64,000 nucleotides of DNA from Gautieria morchelliformis (Eukaryota > Basidiomycota > Agaricomycetes > Gomphales > Gomphaceae), in assembly GCA_015179125.1 (NCBI GenBank), contig WHVA01000145.1, forward strand, positions 62,001 through 126,000. The letters are read 5' to 3'. The notes under the pieces were generated by a model. That model was not told where the DNA came from and searched no databases. It saw only the letters and a program-made list of their open reading frames with translations. A program made the position numbers and the translations under genes. Below, in pieces: positions 22,146 to 32,942 of the stretch. The first letter of the stretch is position 1. The number at the start of each line of letters is the position of its first letter.

Positions 22146-23541
22146 ATGTACAACCAAGATATGGTTCCACAGCGAGCATCAGACCTCCCTTCCGTTCCGT
22201 CAAGGCCTGCCGGCACACATGGTTGTCGCGCTCCACAGCCGGAGAGTTTGCATCCATCTCGTGCTCGACGTGAAGAATCTGCCGTAAGGGAGCGTTTCGT
22301 CATGCACAACCGTGATATGGTCCCACAGCAAGCATCAGACCTCCCCTCCGTTCCGAACGGTAGCCGACGTAGTGATAGTCACCAACCCCCCTCCATCAGG
22401 ACTCACCTCCCTGGTAGAACGTTCCCTTTTGCATTCAACAGTGATTAGCGCTAACGACAATTGAACAGAGTTTTGTACTCCTGAATCGGCCGCGGTACAA
22501 CCACCCCTCAACGCGTCTTATGGTTACGATGTGAGCATATTTCTTCTGGTCCCCACTCCCATGAGTCTGTTCTTGTTGTCGGCGAACGTTGATTGTTTCC
22601 TGTGACCCGACAGCGTCCATCCCAGTCGGAGCGCTACCCTCCGAGCGAAGAGTCTACGCCATCCTCTTATACTCGTGGTCGTCGCGCGCCGCTGTCGGAG
22701 AATTTGCATCCATCTCGTGCTCGACGTGAAGAATCTGCCGCAAGGGAGCCTTTCGTCACATACAACCGAGATATGGTCCCACAGCAAGCATCAGACCTCC
22801 CATCTGTTCCGCCAAGGCCTGCCCGCACACATGGTCGTCGCGCTCCGCAGTCGGAGAATTTGGATCCATCTCCTGCTCGACGTGAAGAATCTGCCGCAAG
22901 GGAACGTTTCGTCATGCACAACCGAGATGTGCAAGCATCAGACCTCCCCTCCGTTCCGAACGGTAGCCAACGTAGTGATAGTCACGAACTCCCCTCCCTC
23001 AGGACTCACCTCTGTGGTAGGACGTTCCCTTTTGCATTCAACAGTAATTAGCGCTAACGACAATTGAACAGAGTTTTTTACTCCTGAATCGGCCGCGGTA
23101 CAACCACCCATCAACGCGTCATATGGTTATGATGTGGTCATGTACAACCGAGATACGGTCCCACAACGAGCATCAGACCTCCCCTCCGTTCCGCCAAGGC
23201 CTGCCCGCGCGCCTAGTGGAGACCCAGGGCGTAGGTTTGGGTGTGAGTTGTGCGACGAGCGGTATGACCGGCAAAGTGGTCTTGATGTATGTGGTTAGCT
23301 CTCGAGGTCGTTAACCTATGGTCTGACCCGCTTTATAGATTCATCTGCGATCGCGACCGCACGAAGATAAAAGACGTGAGCATCGCTGTCCACTGCATCT
23401 GGACTGGGCTCCTCGCTGACTGTACCTTTAGCATATGCTTGCAGCCAACCAGGATGCTCCAAAACGTTTTCAGTGGAATGCAATCTCCGCCGCCACACGA
23501 GGACCCACAATGGCGATAGTACAGTTGAACTGACTATCTAG
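22146..23541 (+). CDS. Two-finger C2H2 protein, copy 1 (leader duplicated)
   Basis: Six exons: 22146-22413, 22469-22530, 22614-23016, 23072-23286, 23339-23375 and 23432-23541, about 364 residues. The leader is a repeated, Ser/Pro/Arg-rich disordered module (RASDLPSVPSRPA, SRARREESAARER, RTHLP), present here in duplicate: exons 3-4 repeat exons 1-2 after a GTGAGC intron at 22,531. Finger 1 is CELCDERYDRQSGLDIHLRS then ...PH; finger 2 is CSQPGCSKTFSVECNLRRH...TH. The linker HEDKRPYAC fits the classical inter-finger linker and fixes the exon 5 donor at 23,376. The tail is short (NGDSTVELTI), and its stop lies inside the 46-bp tandem repeat. It is probably a DNA-binding regulator in the nucleus; targets are unknown. 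Confidence 0.7.
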
Positions 23542-23612
23542 TATAGTTGAACCTATACTAGATAGTACAGTTGAACTGACTATCTAGTATAGTTGAACCT
23601 ATACTAGATAGT
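23518..23612. repeat. 46-bp tandem repeat with internal palindrome, 2 units
   Basis: Two identical 46-bp units start at 23,518 and 23,564. Each contains ATCTAGTATA and TATACTAGAT flanking GTTGAACC, so each unit can fold into a hairpin. The first unit supplies the last codons and stop of C2H2 copy 1. Confidence 0.85.
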
Positions 23613-24334
23613 CAGTTGCTGGCACTGTCGGCATTTATGCTCGGCCGTTTGCACAATAATCCATTCCGCGCCAAATGTTGACTCCACGTCAAATGTACTT
23701 GACTCTTAAAGACAGTTGTTAATTCCCAGTGGCAGCAAATAGTCACTGTATAAGCTACCTAAAGACAGTTGTTAACTACAAGCTAGTTAGCGGTGAACTA
23801 TAGTATACAGGTTAACGACTTACTTCCCAGTGGCAGCAAATAGTCACTGGGAAGGTTACATTACTGTACATGTGCGCATACACATATGCGTGTCTCAAAT
23901 TGAAAGGGGGTCGAGCACAGACCAATTGTTCCACCTTCCCGAGCTACAAGACGCTCGACATCCTACAACTCTGCGCCAAAAACATTGCAAGCCCTCCGGC
24001 GCCGCAAGCGATTTTCTCCATCTGAGTAGCATTATTGCAAAGGACGAGTGAGTCGCAAGTATTAAGACTTGTTCTCATTACGAAAACTGTCCTAACTACG
24101 GTGAGAGCATCACGGCAAGACCCAAGGAATGGGATCTAGTATTTTTCTTTCAATTCTCGACATGCCCAAGCTTCGCTAGTACCCCCTCTGATATCATGCC
24201 CTCTTTGATCCGGTAAGGTGCTAACCCTGAGTGTTCACAAGATGCGGAGGGAGGGAGGCTCATTTTTTCCACGGAGTTTTTGACTCTGGGTATGGTGGGG
24301 GGCTGCTGAACCCGCAGTTAGGATCATCGCGCGG
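23613..24334. other. Non-coding stretch with paired foldback motifs
   Basis: No gene is supported. The motif CCCAGTGGCAGCAAATAGTC followed by ACTG occurs at 23,725 and again at 23,826, and in the second copy its ends CCCAGTG/CACTGGG are inverted repeats. The motif AAAGACAGTTGTTAA also occurs twice (about 23,708 and 23,761). This looks like a small non-autonomous or satellite-like repeat. The frame at 23,830-24,051 has no recognisable content. Confidence 0.5.
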
Positions 24335-24687
24335 CAGCGGCGGCCTCAGCACCAAAAGCTACGCCCCGCCGCCGCGCGGGCAAGTATACGAAACGCGCAT
24401 TCGTAAACCAGCACCCCACGCCCCGGCCTCCTCCCGAAGCGGCGCAGCCGCTCGCGCCCAACGGAAGCGGCAACGCGCACGCGCACGCGCTCCAGCCGGA
24501 GTACCTGTACGGACACATGCTCCCGCCGCCACCGTCGCACGCCGCCCCTTCGTCGCATGCGTATCCTTCCCTGCCGCAGCAGCAAGAACACGAACACGCA
24601 CATGAGCACGAGCAAGCCCCTGCGCACGAACAAACGCGCGATCACGCGCACACGCTCCCGCCGCTGGTGCCTGTGGAGTGGAACTAG
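24335..24687 (+). pseudogene. 3' fragment of the Pro/Ala/His-rich gene, copy B
   Basis: From the frame at 24,335 (SAPKATPRRRAGKYTKRAF) this copy follows copy A to LVPVEWN and the TAG at 24,685-24,687, with small in-frame differences. The N-terminal module is absent: upstream sequence is unrelated. The duplication breakpoint lies within the coding region, so this is a promoterless fragment unless it has captured a new start. Confidence 0.75.
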
Positions 24688-26545
24688 GAGGAGGAGGAGG
24701 ATTCGGCGTGGTGTGGGGTGCGTGTGGGTGTGTGAAAGGTGGGTAGGCGTGATCGAGGTGTCGAGGAATCGAGGAATCGACGAAGCTTGAGGTTTGGGGT
24801 TGAGCGAGGTGCATAGCACGTGGGCGGGACGGGGCGTACGGGTGCGATCATCATGATGCCATGGACCCGGGGCGCGGATGGATGATGCAGGATCAAGCAT
24901 GCGCATCAGGCATTGCATCAAGCGGAAGACTCCAGGAACGGAGCGAGCAAGCAAGCAAGGGAAAGAGGGGAAAAAGAGCAGTCGAAACCCAGAAGCCTCT
25001 GCCGCGCTGGCGCACTGGGCCGAGGGTGCGCGTACGAGCACCGTGGTGGTGCGGTGTGCGACTTGTGATGGGGCGGGCTGGCGACGGGCGACGGATCACG
25101 CGCCTTCCTCCGTCTTCTTCCGTGGTTTCTATATATATATGCGCTCTGGGTTTATTACGTCGTCTACGTGTCTTCGTCTACGTGTCTTGTACCATCGGTT
25201 GTTCGTGTTGTCGCGTTGCATGTCGTCGTTCCTCCGTCCTGTCGTTGTCGTGTCTTCGCCATGATATATTAGGGATAGGGTGTCTTCGTTGTGATATCTA
25301 AGTCGTGTTGTATCATTCTGTATCGTCCAATGCCTCTGTCATAAACTACTCAATCCACCAAAACAGACATTAATACATCCAATAAGTACGTACAGTATGC
25401 CCAACCGAATTCCACAGATTCATCCCCACTCAGCGCCGTTCGATTCATTCCACCCAACATCAATTACATAATTAATAATTCCCTGGGTTCAGGGACTTTA
25501 AGATGAATATCTCCCTGGTCATACGATAAATTATACGATATATCAACGACATAACCAGCTAAAATCATATTAGTCGTAGTACACACTCGGACTGCAGAGG
25601 AGTCATTATGTAATAATATAAACTGAGCTCATCACCGTTCTACCATCTGCTTGCCTTTCGCTACTTCGAGTGCAACCGAACTCCACATGTCTTCGCCCTC
25701 GCTTCGACCATTGTAACTACCCTGTGTGTGTGGGGTGGATGGGTAGCCGCCCGGATTGTTGTGTATAAGTTGTGTTCTTTTTTCGGCTTTTACTGCAGTG
25801 TACTACTGAGCATTTAATTAAATAAGAAGGGGTCCGCACTCTTCATACCAGTGACAAGCGCATGTCACCATACCATCCGCCCTCCAGGTATCCACTTTCT
25901 AACAACTGTACAGAGACAGGAACATCCGCCTTGGAGAAGAAATGGATGATGATGCTCTCGTTATTCTCTTCGACCTTGGCTTGGACTCACGATTGCCTGC
26001 TCTATCCAAGTGGAAGCAACAATATGATGCATCAAATCTGAGATTCACAGATGCTAACAGTGTCAAGCTCACTGAGATGGAATCCAAACTCAGCGAGCAT
26101 CGGGGTCTGCTCGAGGTTGCGCTAGTTATATGTAAAGTTCAACTGTGAGTTAGACACCGGCAACGCTTAATGCATAATGACCAGTCCTGAATTGTAATTT
26201 TCGTAGTCATTTTGTCTACTGCACATCAGTGTCGTCCGACTTCGCCGCACTGGCAGCTTCGTCAAGACCACTTGCCATCAGTTCCCAAGCTTCCTGTAGT
26301 GCATAGAAGGCGCCTTGTCCGCTCGACCGAGAATCTGAGGCTTCCTCTGGCACCACGAGCATCGGCACAGTGCTGTGTCTAAGTGAGAGGTCATCGCCAT
26401 CAGAATTTTCTTTCCAGCACAGATGCAGGAAGAAATAGCTGACATGGCTCTGATTTGAGTAGGAACGATATCATTTACGCCACAGCCTTGGGAAGCCAAA
26501 TACGTACATTCTGTCTGAAAGGAGTGCCAAACACTATATATACCT
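24345..26545 (+). repeat. Segmental duplication SD1, copy 2
   Basis: Collinear with 17,139-18,971. It contains two extra insertions: about 150 bp near 25,666-25,818 and about 270 bp near 25,858-26,130. The latter includes a coding-like piece (DDALVILFDLGLDSRLPALS, then WKQQYDASNLRF and LTEMESKLSEHRGLLEVAL) that I cannot assign. It lacks the 44-bp hairpin of copy 1. Confidence 0.8.
26485..26545 (+). promoter_or_regulatory. C2H2-family promoter, copy 2
   Basis: The same block as at 18,920 and 60,835, with TATATATA at 26,535-26,542, 71-78 bp upstream of the ATG at 26,613. Confidence 0.55.
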
Positions 26546-26612
26546 GCTACTTTGATCATAGGTCACTGTTAGAGAGCATCTTAAATCCACGGTTCCACCT
26601 TACTCGCGCGTT

Positions 26613-27479
26613 ATGTACAACCAAGGTATGGTTCCACAGCGAGCACCAGACCTCCCCTCCGTTCCGTCAAGGCCTGTCCACACACATGGTCGTCGCGCTC
26701 TGCATGAGTCGGAGAATTTAGATCCATCTACTGCTCGACGTGAAGAATCTGCCGCAAGGGAGCGTTCCGTCATGTACAACCGAGATATGGTCCCACAGCA
26801 AGCATCAGACCTCCCCGTTCCGAACGGTAGCCAACGTAGTCTCCAACTCCCCTCCCTCAGGACTCACCTCCGTGGTAGAACGTTCCCTTTTGCATTCAGC
26901 AGTGATAACGCTAACGACAATTGAACAGAGTTTTTTACTCCTGAATCGGCCGCGGTACAACCACCCCTCAACGCGTATTATGGTGATGATGTGGTCATGT
27001 ACGACCGAGATACGGTCCCACAGCGAGCATCAGACCTCCCCTCCGTTCCGCCAAGTCCTGCCCGCGCGCCTGGTGCAGACCCAGCGCGTAGGTTTGCGTG
27101 CGAGTTGTGCGACGAGCGGTTTGACCGCGTATGTGGTTAGCTCCCGCGGTCGCTGATCTATGGTCTGACCCGCTTTATAGCCTCATCTGCGATCGATATT
27201 GCACGCAGATCAAAAACGTGAGCATCGCTGTCCATTGCAATCCGAACTCTGGACTCCTCGCTGACTGTACCTGTAGCACATGCCTGCAGCCACCCCGGAT
27301 GCTCCAAAACGTTTACAGTCAAGTCCAGTCTCCGCCGCCACGAGAGGATCCACGACGATGCCGTTAGCGCATTTGAAGGGTCTCCTGAGGAAAGACCTTC
27401 ATATTCTGGCCACTACAGCAACACATCCAAACCCCCCAAACCGCCGTCTTCTACTACTTATTACTCCTCTTGCCAGTAA
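26613..27479 (+). CDS. C2H2 protein, copy 2 (finger 1 shortened)
   Basis: Four exons: 26613-26874, 26929-27128, 27181-27217 and 27277-27479, about 233 residues, open throughout. The leader MYNQGMVPQRAPDLPSVPS and the REESAARER motif match copies 1 and 3. Compared with them, finger 1 has lost five residues at the end of exon 2 (DERFDR joins PHLRSILH), which removes part of the recognition helix and spoils Cys-to-His spacing. Finger 2 (CSHPGCSKTFTVKSSLRRH...IH) is intact. The C-tail is a Ser/Pro/Tyr-rich segment ending STTYYSSCQ. It has its own TATA promoter. It may still bind DNA through finger 2 only. Confidence 0.68.
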
Positions 27480-27570
27480 AAAAGGGCAGACTGCGTTCGG
27501 GCAGTCGAGTCCAATCTTTGCCGCCACAAGAAGACCCACAATGGCGATACTTAGCGCATTTGAACCCGCT
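27480..27570 (+). repeat. Degenerate extra copy of the finger-2 exon
   Basis: Right after the stop of copy 2, TGCGTTCGGGCAGTCGAGTC and following bases still read as a decayed finger (SNLCRHKKTHNGD). This is a leftover tandem duplication of the last exon. Copy 3 has a fresher one. Confidence 0.55.
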
Positions 27571-27924
27571 CAGGATGCACTGCACCGGCAGTGCTATTCG
27601 TTGCTATATGTCGAGGAGATATGGCGGTGAGGGGTGGCGGTGCGACCGATGCGGATTGGCGAATACGTACTTAGTACCTGGAATGGAATAGAGGTAAGAT
27701 AGTGGCATTGACAAATGCAAATGACCTGTGTTTGTATGTATTGGTGTATTGGGTATAAGGATATAGGGCTATGCTGAGCGGCGCTACTAGGCATGACAGA
27801 GACACAGCGAAATGGATAAGTGAATAATACAACACGCTACAACAATAGACGCTACAAGGTCTAACAGCACTGGCAGCATGGGACAAACGCACAACGTAGT
27901 GTAGTCTATGGTCTAGTCGACCCG
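27571..27924. other. No gene seen
   Basis: A motif CATGTCGAGGAGAT-TGGCGGT near 27,607 recurs near 36,102, marking another duplication boundary. Otherwise there are only short frames. Confidence 0.4.
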
Positions 27925-28435
27925 CCGCCACCGCCACGTCTTGCCTCGTTCTCGGAGCTCCTGTGTCGACGTCGGCGTCACCTTTCCCCCACCTCCCTTC
28001 CTGAAACTAAGACTGACGACGCTCGCGCTCCTCTGCCGTCTGATACCCACGCGTCCCACGCGTGTAATACGTCTAATGCCACCGCACAGGCACCAATCTC
28101 GGCACTGCCGCACCCACACCAGGAGCCGCGACAGGACGCGGTGCAGGCGCAGCGACGAGAAGAGCGTGTTGGGGTTCGGGTTCGGGTTCGGGTGTGGGTG
28201 CTGCGGCGGGTGCGGGTTCAGGTGCTGGTGCTGGTGCGGGTGGGGAGGTGAATAGGGAAAGGAATGGGGTGAGTCTGCGGGCGGGTAGGGGTACGCGCGG
28301 GGCGGGGGAGGGGGGGACATGGGTGCGTACGCGCCGCTGTGCGGCAGGTGGGGATACGCGTTGGCGCGGGTCCGTTTCCTGGGGGGGCGGGGGGCGGGAT
28401 TGTGTTTCCGGGATCTGCGTTTGTGTTTGTGTCAT
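27925..28435 (-). pseudogene. Decayed Pro/His-rich gene copy D
   Basis: A minus-strand copy related to the C-terminal half of copy A. A start MTQTQTQIPETQSRP at 28,435 resembles the MTQTQTQ sequence upstream of copy F. One frame keeps the SPPPPPRAYPYPP / PHPHQHQHLNPHP stretch, a second keeps the terminal LVPVRWH at 28,073-28,096. The two frames do not agree, so at least one frameshift has occurred. The Tyr-Thr-Lys-Arg core motif and the N-terminal module are not seen. Confidence 0.5.
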
Positions 28436-28494
28436 GCTGGTGGGCGTGAGCTGGGGTGCCCAAGCAATTTGGGGTCTGTATAAGTCCCATTGAA

Positions 28495-28710
28495 ATTTTC
28501 TACGCAGCACTCGTATAAGGATTCTTGCTTCCAACGTGAATACGTTACGCGAAGAGCCTTTGCGATAGCACGTTAGATCGATTCGTAGGTGTAGGGCACC
28601 ATGGCTGCTGGTTAATTCGTTGCCTCGCCCGCGTACGTCCCAGCTGCCAAACCCGGTGCAGTTGGATTCCTTAGTCCATTTCTCTGAGTAATCGCATATA
28701 ACGCCCAAGT
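28495..28710. repeat. Duplicated spacer, matches 36,185-36,400
   Basis: The block beginning TTCTACGCAGCA and containing GAATACGTTACGCGAA, CATAGGTG-like and CAGCTGCCAA motifs recurs near 36,185 with scattered substitutions. It lies on the 5' side of the minus-strand Pro-rich copy here. Confidence 0.65.
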
Positions 28711-29730
28711 CTATTAAATCCCATCCTCTCTCGCTTTCTTTCTCTGCGTTCGCGTCTCCTTCCATCCTAGCGCGGTTTCGTGCTTCGCCACCACTTACGT
28801 GCGCGTCGGCTGTGCATCTACAAACGAATACCGCACAGTGGAAGAGCGCAGTATGAGGACGGGATGTTTGGGCATGAACGCGTGGATTGGGATGCAGGGA
28901 GCGTGTGATTTGCGGGTGTAGAGAGGGACGACACCATATTTGGAGTAATGATGGGGAGGAAAGGTTTGAAGGGACAGGTGATTGTGGGGGCCTCGAGCGT
29001 GAGCTTGAATTGAGGTAATGGTGGGTGGTAGAGATGTGTTTATGTCTGTTCCTCCCTCCAGCCAAGGGCGCTCCACATGGTGCAACGATATAACAGTGCG
29101 CACGTACATGCCCTATCCCGCACCACGAATACCGCCTCCCCGCATGGACATATGCTCCCTCCGCCTCCTCCACACGTACCCCAGCTTACAAACATCGCCA
29201 CGCATACCCATACCAGAATACACTCATGGCCCACCGTGGTCGCCGGCTCACAAGTCCTGGGGTAGGAATATCCGCGTGTGCAGGATCTGGTAAGCGTCAC
29301 GAGGGGAGTTCTAGGCATGGGTGGAGTTAAAGGCCCCAGGAGGCCATAAGCATGGGCATGGGCTCGAACTGGACGTTTATTGGCATCAAGCGCGGTGGAA
29401 GCGTGGAAAGGGAGGTGACAAGACGATGTACTGATATCAGGATCCTGGAATCTGGATAAAAACACTACATTTTAATGTTGACGTGTGCTGCTGTGTTATC
29501 GCGTCGTATGTGACGTCGCGTTCTATCGTGCTGTGCTCGCTGGTTTGCTGTCGTGTTCTATCGTCCATCTCGGTCTGTCCTGTCATATATCGCCCCCTAA
29601 CCCATAAATCAGGATCCAGTAGGAACGACGTCCCGTACGTGCATGCGCGTCGCGTATCAGGCGTGTATCGGGCGGTGCGGTGGTCAGACACTGAGCCCCC
29701 AAGGAAAAACCGGCCGCCGTCCATATGTTC
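28711..29730. other. Spacer without recognised gene
   Basis: Long low-complexity frames on both strands give no domain. The right part (29,440-29,730) belongs to the duplicated tRNA segment. Confidence 0.4.
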
Positions 29731-29743
29731 AAAAAAAAAAAAA
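29731..29743 (-). terminator. RNA polymerase III terminator of tRNA-iMet
   Basis: A run of 13 A on the plus strand is a T13 tract on the transcribed (minus) sense, starting 5 bp after the tRNA 3' end. Such a T-run is the normal Pol III stop signal. Confidence 0.8.
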
Positions 29744-29748
29744 CAGCG

Positions 29749-29821
29749 TAGCAACTCCAGGTTTCGATCCTGGGACTTCGGGGTTATGGGCCCCGCGCGC
29801 TTCCTACTGCGCCAAGTTGCT
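29749..29821 (-). tRNA. Initiator tRNA-Met (CAT)
   Basis: On the minus strand the 73-nt gene starts AGCAACTTGGCGCAGTAGG and ends AGTTGCT plus discriminator A. The acceptor arms AGCAACT/AGTTGCT pair fully. The D-arm matches A-box layout (GGCGCAGTAGGAAGCGC), the anticodon loop is CCCATAA with CAT at plus 29,786-29,788, and the T-arm is CCAGGATCGAAACCTGG. The A-starting acceptor and the ATCGAAA T-loop (rather than TTCGA) are hallmarks of eukaryotic initiator tRNA-Met. No intron. A T13 terminator follows. It starts translation by bringing Met to the start codon. Confidence 0.93.
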
Positions 29822-29879
29822 GAGGCTCCGATGCGCTGCGAGACATGGTGTGCGACGATCAACACAGCGTCGCTTAAAT

Positions 29880-30560
29880 TCGTCACTGCTCATTGACATC
29901 CCCAGACTCCCTCTCCGCCATGTCGACCCGGGAGGTCATTCCAAGCCACGCTCTTTCTCTCCCCGTCGAATCTCGCCCACGTCTACTACGCTTGTTCGAG
30001 CTCTTGCTGGCCTTATCTACACCTGGTACATGCACATGCCCCCGGCGGACACCGGAAACATCATCATGAGTTCATGTCCTTGGGCGGGATCGGTGGGAGA
30101 TGTGGAGTCTGGGAGGGGAGCGTGTTGGTGCTGTGTGAGGGGAGGTGAAATGACGACGTTGTATGGAGTAAGAGTAAAATGCGCAGTGGTCTTGAGAGAT
30201 ATGGCAGTGGATGGTGTGGGCAGAATGGACGGGACGACATGTGCGTACCATGCAACGACGACGTCAAGGTTTGTTGTCCGTTACCGTGTCTGTGTCATGC
30301 TGATCGTTGTGTCGAGTCGGGCGCTGCTGAGCATGTTTGTCTAAGTTTGGTGGGCTGCGAGTGGCCAGCATCCTGTGTAACCACGCACGACGAACCTCTC
30401 TTCGCTCAGAATTATCACTATTCGGTCGATAAGTGTTTACGAAATTCGATGGGGATGTGTTGTGTATCTGGATGACGGTGTTTGACATTTTGATTCACAA
30501 CAGCTACAAATTTTTCCAATCTAAGTTATCGGATGACCAATACCATGATGGCTATTCTCC
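29880..30560. repeat. Dispersed spacer module (4 copies)
   Basis: A block with CTCTTGCTGGCCTTA, ACACCGGAAACATCAT-like, GTGTGAGGGGA-GTGAA, TGTGTCATGCTGATCG and AAATTCGATGGGGATGTG motifs. Related copies lie near 36,760-37,180, 37,870-38,330 and 59,860-60,330. It usually sits on the 5' side of the minus-strand Pro-rich copies and may be their ancestral promoter region (an MTQTR-type start recurs in it). Confidence 0.6.
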
Positions 30561-30665
30561 CTAGGTCGCGTTGTTGTCATTCTAATAATATCATACTAAA
30601 TAAGGCTGCAAACACGTCATCCCTCGATACTTCCGGCGGGGAGCTCCACATCACCCTCACAGCTG

Positions 30666-32464
30666 CAGAAGTTCCGCGCCGCTGGGAGACAGGTCTATAG
30701 ACCACACCATAGACCTCCCCACTAGCACCCATCCCCACACAGATAGATACATAACGCGTACACAGATCAATACGCTGACGTGTATATACATTGTGGAACT
30801 GGGTAAAAAAATTCATTCCCGAAAATCGTTAAAATACAAATCGCTGAACCCCTCAATTAAAAAAAAAGTCAAAACGCACTTCTTATACAGCTGATACGAC
30901 GAACAACAAAACCACCTTAATGTTACAATATCTTTTCAACGCGTCCAAAGCCGTTTCTCGATCTTAACAAACAGACGTTATTACTCTCCCCTAGATTTTA
31001 TAACTTTATTCAAATAAATACCTGAACAGAACGACATTTATCTTCTGTTTTCCTTTCCTTCAACCCTACTTCGCTGAAAACACCGTAAAATGCTTCATGA
31101 TTTGTATTGAATACAATTACTCACATTTTTCGACAAGTCTGCAATCGTTGCCAATGCCCGAACTAAAAACATAGACTGTGTTCCCTTCCTCACCAATCTC
31201 CCAAATGGTCACCTCCAACCAAATCAACTCCATTATCGCAATACCAAAAGTGTAAATACCCACCATATCGTCCCCCCGTGCTTCTATAACGATGTAATGC
31301 ATCTACCACTGTTTCTCGATGGGATCCGTTCTACAAAACATATCTCCTAAATTCAACGTCATTATAGAAAAATTCCTGCTTCCGCATAATCACATGTGTA
31401 AGCCAGATTTTTGTACCAAATCTCAGTCAATTGTCCCTTTTCCATCCTACATTCCGACGAATTCCTTGAACGGCGCGATTGGCTTAGGATAGCGACGTCG
31501 GCGCCGAGCGAGGCAGCCGCGCGAGAAAAATTTTATCGAAGCTCGGTACCCAGTAAAATACAAGTATGCAAAAAAAAAGGTGCGAGGGAAAGGGACATGT
31601 AGGAGCTACCTGATGACGACCCGAGGCGTTAAAAAACCCCAAGGGGAAAAAGCATTCGAGCCGTACAGGGATGCGAACGAAGAGAGAGGGGTGGGTGGGG
31701 AGATGAAAAAGCGGCGCGAATAGGCTGCGTGAAGTCAGTATGCGCGGGGCAAGCGAGCCGGGGACTAATTACCTGTGCGAAGGTAGGAGAAAGCGAGCAA
31801 GGGAGAAAGTGTAGGGGCGCGAAAGTAGATAAAGGGCCTGGGTGAGCCCCCCGCTAAGACACTATGACGAACCCGATGACGCGGGTCCAGCAGTGCCGAA
31901 GCGGGACTCAGGCCTGTGGGTGAAAGAACGTTCAGCGGAACGCAAATTAGCAGCGGTAAGGGGCGAAGCGCACCCAAGGACAAAAAACGAGATAGAAAAA
32001 GGCAGCGTGAGGCAGCGCAAAGGTCACGTGCAGAAAAAACTGTCGATGCGACGACTAAGCCTGCGGGCCGGGGCAGAATTCGCCCTGTGTAAAGACGTAC
32101 CCATTTAAACACGGATTAATAAATCACAATCCTTTTTCGATACTGATGATAACCCCGTATATAATTACTAAAACTTCGTTCCATGTTAAACTGTTTTTTG
32201 TATCGCGTGATTACACGTTCCAAATAATCGACATATTAGATTTAAACCTAACACTATATCTCACTCTAAGCCGACCTGGCTCGGGCCCAAGGATTCGACC
32301 TAAAATATAATTTTAAAGCTCCTTCGACAAGGGCTGCACCGGCAACGCCTCTAGTGGCGCGGCACGTGTGACCTCAATGGTGTGACCTCAGCGTTCCTTC
32401 AGCGCCCATAGTGGTCCAGGTCCACAGGTCTATAGACCTTGCTCCCAGTAACGCCAACGTCCTC
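30666..32464. mobile_element. 1.8-kb TIR DNA transposon, non-autonomous, 8-bp TSD
   Basis: Related uninterrupted copies near 38,464, 54,500 and 60,465 read straight through CACAG(C)TGATA-ACCG. Here that site is split: CACAGCTG occurs at 30,658-30,665 and again at 32,465-32,472. The ends of the insert are imperfect inverted repeats over 38 bp (27 matches), sharing CTGGGAG and AGGTCTATAGACC. An 8-bp duplication fits hAT-like or KDZ-type elements. Inside are AT-rich blocks (30,480-31,480, 32,105-32,350) around a purine-rich, GC-rich core (31,480-32,110). No transposase is recognisable, so it should depend on a partner element. Confidence 0.7.
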
Positions 32465-32469
32465 CACAG

Positions 32470-32740
32470 CTGATACACCGAATACTGCCACGATGAGATC
32501 ATTGATGCCGCTACTGAGATTAAACCCTTTTGCTTCCTCGTGTGCATCTTTTCCACCTTCATGTGGAACCGATGCGATCGGCCCGTTATATTCGTCCTAT
32601 GACGTGAGCTTAGAGTCGCGGTTTGTTTTCATTGACATTCTTCTCCACTCTGAATTACCACTTATATGCCGTTCGACGTCAGATTGCTTGAAAGGATCTA
32701 AACCCTTCCGAATCACTTCCAGCCCATGCCGGATGTAATA
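32470..32740 (+). repeat. Shared upstream block of DUF6533 genes
   Basis: Contains a piece (SRFVFIDILLHSE) homologous to 54,817-55,041, where a 74-codon frame is still open (SRFAFIDIRLTLIHSDYTPL). It may derive from an exon of an unidentified gene carried with the duplication. Confidence 0.45.
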
Positions 32741-32942
32741 AACAATCTGACCAGAATATTCAGGCGGCTAATAATATCTGATGCTCCATGTGGTACAGTA
32801 TTACTAACTTTAATTCTTTTACATATGATGGTCATCAGTATCCGAATCTTATATATGCACCTACCGCGGTCTGCTACTCCAACCCCACATCGCTACACAA
32901 AACTGAGTTCCTCGTCTGCATCCCAGTTTTCTTTGTTGTATC

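Noticed and set aside
28073-29173. 366-codon minus-strand ORF as one gene
   Set aside because: Only the last 120 codons resemble the Pro-rich family; the upstream part overlaps duplicated spacer and lacks any domain.
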